Positions 26,478 to 34,368 of a DNA stretch of 64,000 nucleotides are shown one piece after another. The stretch spans positions 28,607 through 92,606 of the forward strand of contig NZ_MIEK01000004.1 in NCBI RefSeq assembly GCF_001742285.1, read 5' to 3'. The notes below the pieces were generated by a model that saw only the letters and a program-made list of their open reading frames with translations, was not told where the DNA came from and ran no database searches. Position 1 is the first letter of the stretch; each line of letters opens with the position of its first letter. A program made the position numbers and the translations under genes. This DNA is from Enterococcus rivorum. Lineage in GTDB: Bacteria > Bacillota > Bacilli > Lactobacillales > Enterococcaceae.

Positions 26478-27293
26478 ATGAACTTGCAAATAAAACCAAT
26501 CAACTATTCCTTGAATCATCAAATAAATTTACTGCACTCTGTCACTAGAAAAAATAGTGGTCTAGAGTATATTGAAGTAAAAGTTTTAGAGTTAAAAGAA
26601 GCAACTGAAATGGAAGAAATCAATCCAGACTTAGAACTTTGTCTCGTAGCCTTAACTGGAAAAATAACCGTATTAACACCAGGGAATACTTTTGAACATT
26701 TAGGTACTCGACAAACTGTTTTTGATAAAATCCCTACCGACAGCGTTTATGTTGGTATCGGTGAAAAAATAAAAATCATTGCTGAAAGCGACTGCCGACT
26801 ATTGTTTGCTTATGCACCAACAAAGAAAAAATTACCAACCACGCGAATTAAGCATGCCTCTAGCAGCATTGAACAAAGAGGGAAATACCAAAACCAACGT
26901 CTTGTTCAAAATATTTTAACAGATCAAGACACAATTAGTGACAAGCTGTTGGTTGTAGAAGTTTATACTAACGGAGGAAATTTTTCGAGCTACCCTCCAC
27001 ATAAGCACGATCAAAATGCTTTACCTAACGAATCCCTATTGGAAGAGACCTACTATCATGAAATTGATCCTCAACAGGGCTTTGTTTTCCAAAGAGTTTA
27101 TACGGATGATCGCTTAATCGATCAAGCAATGGCTGTTGAAAATAAGGACATCGTGCTTGTTCCTAAAGGTTATCATCCGGTCGGAGTGCCTGATGGCTAT
27201 ACCTCTTACTATTTAAACGTGATGGCTGGACCAGAAAAAAAATGGGTTTTCCACGACGATCCCGCACATAGTTGGATACTTGAAAGAAAATAA
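26478..27293 (+). CDS. iolB: 5-deoxy-glucuronate isomerase
   Basis: 271 residues, usual IolB length. It isomerises 5-deoxy-glucuronate to 5-dehydro-2-deoxy-gluconate. Two cupin halves are visible. The C-terminal half has the metal-binding cluster SYPPHKHDQNALPNESLLEE and a later HPVG (YHPVGVPDGYTSYYLNVMAG), both strongly characteristic. An AGAAGGAG ribosome site precedes the ATG. It lies between iolA and iolC in the operon, 42 bp after iolA. Confidence 0.95.
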   Translation: MNLQIKPINYSLNHQINLLHSVTRKNSGLEYIEVKVLELKEATEMEEINPDLELCLVALTGKITVLTPGNTFEHLGTRQTVFDKIPTDSVYVGIGEKIKIIAESDCRLLFAYAPTKKKLPTTRIKHASSSIEQRGKYQNQRLVQNILTDQDTISDKLLVVEVYTNGGNFSSYPPHKHDQNALPNESLLEETYYHEIDPQQGFVFQRVYTDDRLIDQAMAVENKDIVLVPKGYHPVGVPDGYTSYYLNVMAGPEKKWVFHDDPAHSWILERK

Positions 27294-27305
27294 GGAGAGA
27301 AAAAA

Positions 27306-28274
27306 ATGACAAAAAAATTTGATTTAATCGCTATCGGTCGTGCTTGCATTGACCTAAACGCTGTTGAATATAATCGCCCTATGGAAGAAACGATGACCTT
27401 CAAAAAATACGTAGGAGGATCGCCTGCAAACATCGCAATCGGTGCCGCGAAACTAGGCCTTAGCGTTGGTTTTATCGGAAAATTAGCTAACGATCAACAC
27501 GGTAATTTCATCCGACAATATATGAATGAATCAGGTGTAGACACTTCCAACATGATAACAGACGATGCAGAGCATAAAACTGGTTTAGCTTTTACAGAAA
27601 TCAAAAGCCCACAAGAATCTAGCATTTTAATGTACCGTGACGAAGTGGCTGATTTATATTTAGCTCCTGAAGAAATTTCAGAAGCTTATATTAAAGAAAC
27701 CAAAATGTTACTAATTTCCGGAACAGCTTTAGCTCAAAGCCCATCAAGAGAAGCTGCTTTAAAAGCGATTGAATTAGCCAGAAAAAACCATGTGAAAGTC
27801 GTGTTTGAATTAGATTACCGTCCCTATACATGGAAATCTAAAGAAGAAACAGCTGTTTACTTGACCTTAGCGGCTCAAAAATCAGATCTCGTGATTGGTA
27901 CTAGAGACGAATTTAACAGTTTAGAAAATAGCCTGTCCGGTGACAATGATGCTACCGTCAACAGCCTTTTCCAACACTCACCAGAATTAATTATTATTAA
28001 ACACGGTGTAGACGGTTCTTACGCTTACACAAAAAATGGGGATGTTTATCGAGGGTATGCCTACAAAGCAAAAGTCTTAAAAACCTTTGGAGCTGGTGAT
28101 TCCTATGCTGCTGCACTCCTCTATGCTCTCAGCAAAGATAAAGGGATTGAGACTGCCCTTAAATTTGGAAGTGCTTCTTCAGCAATCGTTGTCAGTAAAC
28201 ACAGTTCCTCTGAAGCGATGCCAACAGTCACAGAAATAGAGGCGTTAATCGAAGAACAAGACGGAGGAAAGTAA
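27306..28274 (+). CDS. iolC: 5-dehydro-2-deoxygluconokinase
   Basis: 322-residue PfkB-family kinase that phosphorylates 5-dehydro-2-deoxygluconate (DKG) to DKG-6-phosphate, the inducer of IolR in known systems. It shows the N-terminal AIGRACIDLNAVEYNRPMEE typical of IolC, the PfkB signature GGSPANIAIGAAKLG and the C-terminal catalytic motif KTFGAGDSYAAALLY with Asp as the base. The TAA is followed one base later by the ATG of iolD, so the two are translationally close. Confidence 0.95.
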   Translation: MTKKFDLIAIGRACIDLNAVEYNRPMEETMTFKKYVGGSPANIAIGAAKLGLSVGFIGKLANDQHGNFIRQYMNESGVDTSNMITDDAEHKTGLAFTEIKSPQESSILMYRDEVADLYLAPEEISEAYIKETKMLLISGTALAQSPSREAALKAIELARKNHVKVVFELDYRPYTWKSKEETAVYLTLAAQKSDLVIGTRDEFNSLENSLSGDNDATVNSLFQHSPELIIIKHGVDGSYAYTKNGDVYRGYAYKAKVLKTFGAGDSYAAALLYALSKDKGIETALKFGSASSAIVVSKHSSSEAMPTVTEIEALIEEQDGGK

Positions 28275-28275
28275 G

Positions 28276-30189
28276 ATGACAGAGACAATCCGATTGACTA
28301 CAGCGCAAGCCTTGATTAAATTTTTAAATCAACAGTACATTGAAATTGATGGCAAAAAAAGCCTGTTTGTTGAAGGAATTTTCCATATTTTTGGTCATGG
28401 AAATGTTTTAGGCTTAGGACAAGCGTTACAAGAAGATGCTGGACACTTAAACCTCATTCAAGGAAAAAATGAACAGGGAATGGCTCAAGCTGCGATTGCT
28501 TTTTCAAAAGAAAAGCTCAGAAGGAAAATCTACGCTGTTACTACTTCTGTAGGACCTGGTGCAGCCAACCTAGTGACTGCTGCTGGAACTGCTCTTGCAA
28601 ACAACATTCCTGTCCTGTTATTACCAGGAGATACGTTTGCCAGCCGCCAACCTGATCCTGTTTTACAACAAGTAGAACAAAATCAAAGTGCAGCAATTAC
28701 CACAAATGATGCATTGAAGCCTCTGTCTCGCTATTGGGATCGCATTACTCGCCCAGAACAATTGATGAGTGCCTTAATTCGTGGGTTTGAAGTATTAACT
28801 GACCCAAGCCAAGGTGGCCCTGTAACTATCGCCCTTTCTCAAGATGTTGAAGGCGAATCCTATGACTATCCCATCGAGTTTTTTCAGGAAAGAGTTCACT
28901 ATCTTGATCGACAAAAACCAACAGAACGCGAATTGAAAGGTGCCTTAGAACGGATCAAGCAAAGTAAGAAACCACTAATTATTGTTGGTGGAGGCGCGAA
29001 ATATTCTGGGGCGGGAGAGATTTTAAAGCAACTTGCAGAAAAGCACTCGATTCCTTTGGTAGAAACACAAGCTGGAAAATCTACGGTGCCAAATACCTTT
29101 ATTCATAATCTTGGCGGGGTAGGTGTAACAGGGACTTTGGCGGCGAATAAAGCGGCTCAACAGGCAGACCTAATTATCGGCGTGGGAACGCGTTATACAG
29201 ATTTTACTGCTTCCTCAAAGTCAGCCTTCAATTTTGAACAAGCCAGCTTTTTAAATATCAATGTCTCTAGAATGCAAACGTATAAATTCGATGGCTTCCA
29301 AATCGTCGCTGATGCCAAAGAAGCACTGACTGCTATCGCAGAAAAGCTCGGTGACTACCGAAGTCAATTCCAAAAAGAGTACCAAGAATTCCGAAACGAA
29401 TGGTATGAGGAAAGAAATCGCTTAGGCTCCATTACTTTTACCCGTGATACCTTCACCCCAGAAGTTTCAGAACATTTTACACAAGAAAAGCTCAATCACT
29501 ATGCTGATAGTTTAGAGACGGAATTGCCACAAACAACCGCCTTAATTAAATTTAATGATTGGGTAGATGAAAATAGCATCGTCGTTGGTGCATCCGGCTC
29601 TTTACCAGGAGATATGCAACGGATTTGGGAAGCTAAAGCCCCTAATTCTTACAACATGGAATATGGCTACTCTACCATGGGCTATGAAATTGCCGGGGCA
29701 TTCGGGGCAAAAATAGCCCATCCTGAAAAAGAAGTCTACGCAATGGTGGGCGATGGTAGCTTTCACATGCTTCATTCTGAATTTGTCACCAGCATCCAAT
29801 ACGGAAAAAAAATTAATTTGATGCTTTTTGACAACTCTGGATTTGGTTGTATCAATAACTTGCAAATGAACAATGGCAGTCCGACATTCGGAACAGAATT
29901 TCAATGTTATGACGGTCAATTACTAACAGTCGATTTTGCAAAAATAGCGGAAGGATATGGCGGCAAAGGCTACACTGTTAGTTCTGTTCCACAATTATTA
30001 ACTGCTTTAGATGAAGCGAAAAAACAAACCACTTCCACTCTCATTCATATTAAAGTTTTACCAAAAACCATGACTGAAGGCTATGAAAGCTGGTGGAACA
30101 CCGGAATTGCGGAAATTACCAAGGAAGGATACACGCAACCTTCTCTAAAAATCAAAAAAGACATGCTAAAAAAAGCCAAACTGTACTAG
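28276..30189 (+). CDS. iolD: 3D-(3,5/4)-trihydroxycyclohexane-1,2-dione acylhydrolase
   Basis: 637-residue thiamine diphosphate enzyme that opens the inositol-derived ring to 5-deoxy-glucuronate. The N-terminal Pyr domain has the catalytic Glu region QGKNEQGMAQAAIAF. The central domain is FAD/THDO-like. The C-terminal PP domain has the ThDP motif MVGDGSFHM...NLMLFDNSGFGCINNLQMN. Length and sequence match IolD rather than acetolactate synthase. A GGAGG site precedes the ATG, overlapping the end of iolC. Confidence 0.95.
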   Translation: MTETIRLTTAQALIKFLNQQYIEIDGKKSLFVEGIFHIFGHGNVLGLGQALQEDAGHLNLIQGKNEQGMAQAAIAFSKEKLRRKIYAVTTSVGPGAANLVTAAGTALANNIPVLLLPGDTFASRQPDPVLQQVEQNQSAAITTNDALKPLSRYWDRITRPEQLMSALIRGFEVLTDPSQGGPVTIALSQDVEGESYDYPIEFFQERVHYLDRQKPTERELKGALERIKQSKKPLIIVGGGAKYSGAGEILKQLAEKHSIPLVETQAGKSTVPNTFIHNLGGVGVTGTLAANKAAQQADLIIGVGTRYTDFTASSKSAFNFEQASFLNINVSRMQTYKFDGFQIVADAKEALTAIAEKLGDYRSQFQKEYQEFRNEWYEERNRLGSITFTRDTFTPEVSEHFTQEKLNHYADSLETELPQTTALIKFNDWVDENSIVVGASGSLPGDMQRIWEAKAPNSYNMEYGYSTMGYEIAGAFGAKIAHPEKEVYAMVGDGSFHMLHSEFVTSIQYGKKINLMLFDNSGFGCINNLQMNNGSPTFGTEFQCYDGQLLTVDFAKIAEGYGGKGYTVSSVPQLLTALDEAKKQTTSTLIHIKVLPKTMTEGYESWWNTGIAEITKEGYTQPSLKIKKDMLKKAKLY

Positions 30190-30236
30190 GGTAGGTTTGA
30201 AAATACACCCTAGTCTAACCACAAGGAGTGATACTT

Positions 30237-31259
30237 TTGCCAACAGAAATTAAATTAGGGATTGTCGGCTTAGGCCGTCTGGGAAAAATCCATGCTGACA
30301 ATCTAGTGAGAAATGTGCCTGGCTGTCGTCTAATTGCAGCTTGTAGTGTTGTGCCAGAAGAGCTGACTTTCGCTAAAAATAGCTTACAGGTCACCGAACT
30401 TTATTCTTCTTATGATGAAATGTTGGCATCTTCTTCCATCGATGGTGTCGTTATCGTCTCTCCCTCTGGTTTTCACGTAGAGCAAATCACTAAGGCTATT
30501 AGAAAAAAGCTTCATGTTTTTTGTGAAAAACCAATCGGGCTGGATATTCCTGAAATCGAAAAGGTAGTAGACCTGATTCAAGAACATCCTAAACAAATTT
30601 TTATGCTAGGATTCATGAGACGTTACGATGATTCTTATCGTTACGCAAAAAAACTAGTCGATCAAGGAAACATCGGAGAACTTTCTGTCATTCGTTGTTA
30701 TGGAATCGACCCTAGTTCTGGAATGGAGAGCTTCGTGAAATTTGCGAAAGCAAGCAACAGCGGTGGTCTTTTTGCTGACATGTCTATTCATGACATCGAT
30801 TTAGTTCGATGGTTTTCAAAAACAGAAGTCAAAAAGGTTTGGGCTTTGGGAAAAAATGCGGCTTACCCTGAACTAGATGAAGTTGGAGAATTAGAAACTG
30901 GTGCGGCTATGCTAGAGTTACAAGACAAAACCATTGCTTTAGTGGTTGCTGGACGGAACGCTGCTCATGGGTATCACGTTGAAACTGAACTAATTGGTAC
31001 CAAAGGAATGGTGCGAATTGCTAATGTTCCTGAAAAAAACTTAGTGACTATTTACGATGAACATGGTGCGATCCGCCCTACGTCTCAAGATTTTCCTGAA
31101 CGTTTCAAACAAGCTTTTATCAGCGAAATGAACGAATTTGTTGCTTGCATTAGAGAAAAACGTCAACCGGAAGTCACTCCTTTAGATGGCTTAGAAGCAA
31201 CGAAAGTCGCAGCCGCCTGTAAAAACTCTTGGCAAACCAATCAACTAATCGACCTGTGA
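30237..31259 (+). CDS. iolG: Gfo/Idh/MocA inositol dehydrogenase, copy 1
   Basis: 340-residue NAD(P)-dependent oxidoreductase that would oxidise myo-inositol (or another inositol isomer) to an inosose. It has the Rossmann glycine motif GLGRLGKIHADNL, EKPIG (catalytic Lys), GFMRRYDDSY, and the DMSIHDIDLVRWF segment with catalytic Asp/His. I chose the TTG at 30237 because the AAGGAG ribosome site is at 30223-30228, with 8-bp spacing; the in-frame GTG at 30228 overlaps that site and is unlikely. A second paralogue follows iolE. Confidence 0.9.
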   Translation: MPTEIKLGIVGLGRLGKIHADNLVRNVPGCRLIAACSVVPEELTFAKNSLQVTELYSSYDEMLASSSIDGVVIVSPSGFHVEQITKAIRKKLHVFCEKPIGLDIPEIEKVVDLIQEHPKQIFMLGFMRRYDDSYRYAKKLVDQGNIGELSVIRCYGIDPSSGMESFVKFAKASNSGGLFADMSIHDIDLVRWFSKTEVKKVWALGKNAAYPELDEVGELETGAAMLELQDKTIALVVAGRNAAHGYHVETELIGTKGMVRIANVPEKNLVTIYDEHGAIRPTSQDFPERFKQAFISEMNEFVACIREKRQPEVTPLDGLEATKVAAACKNSWQTNQLIDL

Positions 31260-31276
31260 TAGAAAGGACAAAAACA

Positions 31277-32164
31277 ATGGAAAATATTCAATTAGGAATC
31301 GCTCCAATCGCTTGGACCAATGATGACATGCCTGAATTAGGCGCAGAAAACACCTTCGAACAAACCATTAGCGAAATGGCTTTAGCTGGATTTAAAGGAA
31401 CCGAAATTGGGAACAAATATCCTAAAGAGCCTAGTGTCTTAAAAAAATATTTAGACCTTCGCGGATTGCAAGTAGCTAGTGCTTGGTTTAGTGCCTTTTT
31501 AACGACCAAACCATATGAAGAGACCGAACAAGCATTCATTAAGCATCGAGATTTCCTCCATGCGATGGGGGCAAAAGTGATTGTTGTTTCTGAACAAGGA
31601 AGAAGTATTCAAGGCCAAATGGAGACCCCTGTTTTTGATCAAAAACCAATTTTTACTGACGAAGAATGGCACCACTTAACAACTGGACTAGAAAAACTAG
31701 GAACTGTCGCTGCCGAAAAAGGGATGACCCTTGTCTACCATCATCACATGGGGACTGGCGTGCAAACAACTACTGAAATTGAGCGCCTGATGGATAACAC
31801 TGATCCAAGCAAAGTCTCTTTACTTTACGATACAGGGCATTTAGTTTTCTCTGGTGAAGAACCTCTGACACTTTACAATCAGTATAAAGAACGAATCAAG
31901 CATATTCATTTCAAAGACATCAGAGAAAATGTTGCACAAGAAGTAACCCGTCAGCATGATAGTTTTTTAACAGGCGTAAAAAAAGGAGTGTTTACTGTTC
32001 CTGGTGACGGAATGATTGATTTCCGTCCGATTATGTCAGCTATTTTAGAAAGCGATTACCGTGGTTGGATTGTGGTTGAAGCTGAGCAAGATCCTGCCAA
32101 GGCTAATCCATTAGAGTATGCTATCAAAGCTAGAAAATATATTAAGGAGATAAGTGGTATTTAA
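31277..32164 (+). CDS. iolE: Inosose dehydratase
   Basis: 295-residue TIM-barrel (xylose isomerase-like) enzyme that dehydrates 2-keto-myo-inositol to the 1,2-dione substrate of IolD. Diagnostic segments are IQLGIAPIAWTNDDMPELG, GFKGTEIGNKYPK, LVYHHHMGTGVQT, LLYDTGHLVFSGE and HIHFKDIR, which supply metal ligands. The ATG at 31277 is chosen because AAAGGA lies 8 bp upstream; the longer frame from 31229 would overlap the end of the preceding gene without a ribosome site. Confidence 0.95.
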   Translation: MENIQLGIAPIAWTNDDMPELGAENTFEQTISEMALAGFKGTEIGNKYPKEPSVLKKYLDLRGLQVASAWFSAFLTTKPYEETEQAFIKHRDFLHAMGAKVIVVSEQGRSIQGQMETPVFDQKPIFTDEEWHHLTTGLEKLGTVAAEKGMTLVYHHHMGTGVQTTTEIERLMDNTDPSKVSLLYDTGHLVFSGEEPLTLYNQYKERIKHIHFKDIRENVAQEVTRQHDSFLTGVKKGVFTVPGDGMIDFRPIMSAILESDYRGWIVVEAEQDPAKANPLEYAIKARKYIKEISGI

Positions 32165-32184
32165 AAACCACTTCACAAAAAAAG

Positions 32185-33201
32185 ATGACTAAAAAATTAC
32201 AAGTTGGCATCATTGGTGCTGGACGAATCGGTAAACTTCATACAGAAAACATTCTGCGTTTCCCTGATGTAGAAATTAAAACCATCGCAGATCCCTTCAT
32301 TGAATCGGCCAGAGAATGGGGACAAAGTTTAGGTATTCAACACTTAGAATCCGATCCAATGACGATTATCAACGATCCCGAAATCGATGCTGTGTTCATT
32401 TGTTCTCCAACGGACACACACATCAACGTAATTGAAGCTGCCGCAAAAGCTGGCAAACATATTTTTTGCGAAAAACCCATTAGCTTTTCTGACGAAGCAA
32501 CGATGAATGCTTATCAAATAGTGAAAGAAAACAACGTAAAAGTTCAAATTGGTTTCAATCGGCGCTTTGACAAAAATTATGCCCGTGTCAAAGAGTATGT
32601 AGCAAGCAAAGTAATCGGCGATTTGCACATTTTGAAAATCACTTCTCGCGATCCTGAACCACCGTCCTTAGACTATGTGAAACGTTCCGGTGGAATCTTT
32701 ATGGACATGACCATTCACGATTTTGACATGGCTCGCTTTGTTGCTGGCTCTGAAGTAACTGAGGTCTTTGTTTTAGGCAATGCCTTAGTAAATCCAGAAA
32801 TTGCAAAAGCAGATGACATTGATACCGCGATTATTTCATTAAAATTTGAAAATGGTGCTTTAGGTGTGATTGATAATAGTCGTGAAGCAGTCTATGGGTA
32901 TGACCAACGAATTGAAGCTTTTGGCTCTAAAGGTGCTGCTGAAAGTAAAAATGAGATTGATACCCAAGTGAAGCTCTCTACCTCAAAAGCTATCTTAGAA
33001 GACCAGCCGTTACATTTTTTCCTAGAGCGTTATAATGAAGCCTACATTAAAGAAGTGGCCGACTTCTTCCAATCCATCATCGAAAATACACCGATTACTT
33101 GTACTTTTGAAGATGGGATTATGGCTCAACGAATTGCTCAAGCAGCAAAGGAATCTTGGCAAACAGGAAAACCCGTTTCTGTGAAGAGAATTGATGCTTA
33201 G
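32185..33201 (+). CDS. iolG: Gfo/Idh/MocA inositol dehydrogenase, copy 2
   Basis: 338-residue dehydrogenase with the same fold as copy 1: GIIGAGRIGKLHTENIL, EKPIS with catalytic Lys, GFNRRFDKNYARVK and DMTIHDFDMARF. It resembles classic IolG (inositol 2-dehydrogenase) more closely than copy 1, judged by IGFNRRFDKNY and the overall pattern, but this is a reading and not an alignment. Two paralogues allow use of different isomers such as scyllo- or D-chiro-inositol. It is the last gene of the iol operon, 20 bp after iolE, with only a weak ribosome site. Confidence 0.9.
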   Translation: MTKKLQVGIIGAGRIGKLHTENILRFPDVEIKTIADPFIESAREWGQSLGIQHLESDPMTIINDPEIDAVFICSPTDTHINVIEAAAKAGKHIFCEKPISFSDEATMNAYQIVKENNVKVQIGFNRRFDKNYARVKEYVASKVIGDLHILKITSRDPEPPSLDYVKRSGGIFMDMTIHDFDMARFVAGSEVTEVFVLGNALVNPEIAKADDIDTAIISLKFENGALGVIDNSREAVYGYDQRIEAFGSKGAAESKNEIDTQVKLSTSKAILEDQPLHFFLERYNEAYIKEVADFFQSIIENTPITCTFEDGIMAQRIAQAAKESWQTGKPVSVKRIDA

Positions 33202-33531
33202 AATAAACTGTCTAAAAAGATCAGGTGCAACCTACAGTAGAGACACTGTAGGGCAACAAAAGTTACATTTATTTTTACGGGAAATTAGTATTTGTAAAGA
33301 TGAATCAACATAGTATCTTGACAATAAAAAGAGAGCTATGCATCAACATACCTCTCTCGCACAAAATCGTTTGTAAATTAGATAGAAAGGACTGCTAATT
33401 TTTGCAAGTTAGCGATCCTTTCTTTGGTCATTCTTAAAAAAAATCAGCTACTAACTGAAGCCACGGTTAGAATCATCCTTTTATAGATTTCAGCTCGGCT
33501 ATTCGTTTTTAGATGTGATTGAGTTATAGAA
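33202..33531. other. Spacer between iol operon and EPS operon, with a terminator-like hairpin
   Basis: No gene was seen. An imperfect inverted repeat (arms 33384-33398 and 33409-33423, AGAAAGGAxTGCTAA / TTAGCGATCCTTTCT) lies between the convergent operons and can act as terminator in both directions. Confidence 0.55.
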
Positions 33532-34368
33532 CTAAACATCATATTCAAGCTCTTTAATCATCTCGTTCATGAAACCAAACGAATCGTCCATTGTATCCTT
33601 ATCAAAAGCAACAGAACTAACACGAATCGACATCGCGATGTCTTCTACTGATTTAGGAGCTTCTTCTTCAAAAGCGGCTTTTATCTTCTGTATAATTTGA
33701 TTTACCTCTTCTTCATTTTGATAAATTAAAATCCCAAACGTAAGATTTTCTTCATCTAAAATATAGACAAGTCCTTTGCCTGAACGAGCTTTATCAATGC
33801 TTTTAATAACCAATTGTTCTACATCTTTGATTTGCTTATTTGTTAGTAAGTGTTCCAATTCATACCAAAAATTCAAGCGAATCCCAATCAACCTATAGGG
33901 AATCGCATAGCGTTCTGCTACCGATGAAAAAACCGCATGATCGTCTTTAAACGCAACCAGTGTTCTTAAATGATTCTCTGCATTAACCCTAGCTATATCC
34001 ATATTCTTATTTAGCGTTTCATTTTCGTCTTTCAGCACTCTCATGGAATAGGTTAAAAAAGCAACTGCAATTGAAAATAAAGGGGTCATTACTAGCCAAA
34101 AATAAAAGGGATACTGAAACGCTTTTTCACCTGAAACAACTAGATAAATAGTGTAGCCTCCCTGGATAAAAAGGTAAATCAAATTTAGAATCATTCCCAT
34201 TGTAATATCGGTAAAATAGGTAACAATTGCCAAAATTAAAGCCACCGAAGCTAACGTAACATTCATCATTAATTGCTGACCAGTAAAACCGACAAAAACA
34301 ATCGTAATAAATTGAAGTAAGAGAAAGAACAGTAACGACAAATCAGTCTGAACTTTTTGCTTATTCAT
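33532..34368 (-). CDS. Membrane protein with putative degenerate GGDEF domain (PssE/PelD-like role)
   Basis: 278 residues: four hydrophobic helices (about 8-108), a short coiled linker (110-135) and a soluble C-terminal domain of ~140 residues. The domain's strand/helix order and position recall a GGDEF fold that has lost its active site (LDEEN at 204-208 where GGDEF would be). The upstream position of the RxxD inhibitory site reads RSGK (195-198). In Listeria Pss and Pel systems a protein of this design binds c-di-GMP to switch on polymer synthesis. It is the last gene of the EPS operon, immediately after the BcsB-like gene. The domain call is inference. Confidence 0.55.
   Translation of the reverse strand: MNKQKVQTDLSLLFFLLLQFITIVFVGFTGQQLMMNVTLASVALILAIVTYFTDITMGMILNLIYLFIQGGYTIYLVVSGEKAFQYPFYFWLVMTPLFSIAVAFLTYSMRVLKDENETLNKNMDIARVNAENHLRTLVAFKDDHAVFSSVAERYAIPYRLIGIRLNFWYELEHLLTNKQIKDVEQLVIKSIDKARSGKGLVYILDEENLTFGILIYQNEEEVNQIIQKIKAAFEEEAPKSVEDIAMSIRVSSVAFDKDTMDDSFGFMNEMIKELEYDV

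Noticed and set aside
30228..30236. GTG at 30228 as the start of the first iolG gene
   Set aside because: It overlaps the AAGGAG ribosome site itself; the TTG at 30237 has proper 8-bp spacing and gives the usual N-terminus.
31229..31276. Upstream in-frame start for iolE
   Set aside because: It lies inside the end of the preceding gene in another frame with no ribosome site; ATG 31277 has one and starts the family's normal N-terminus.
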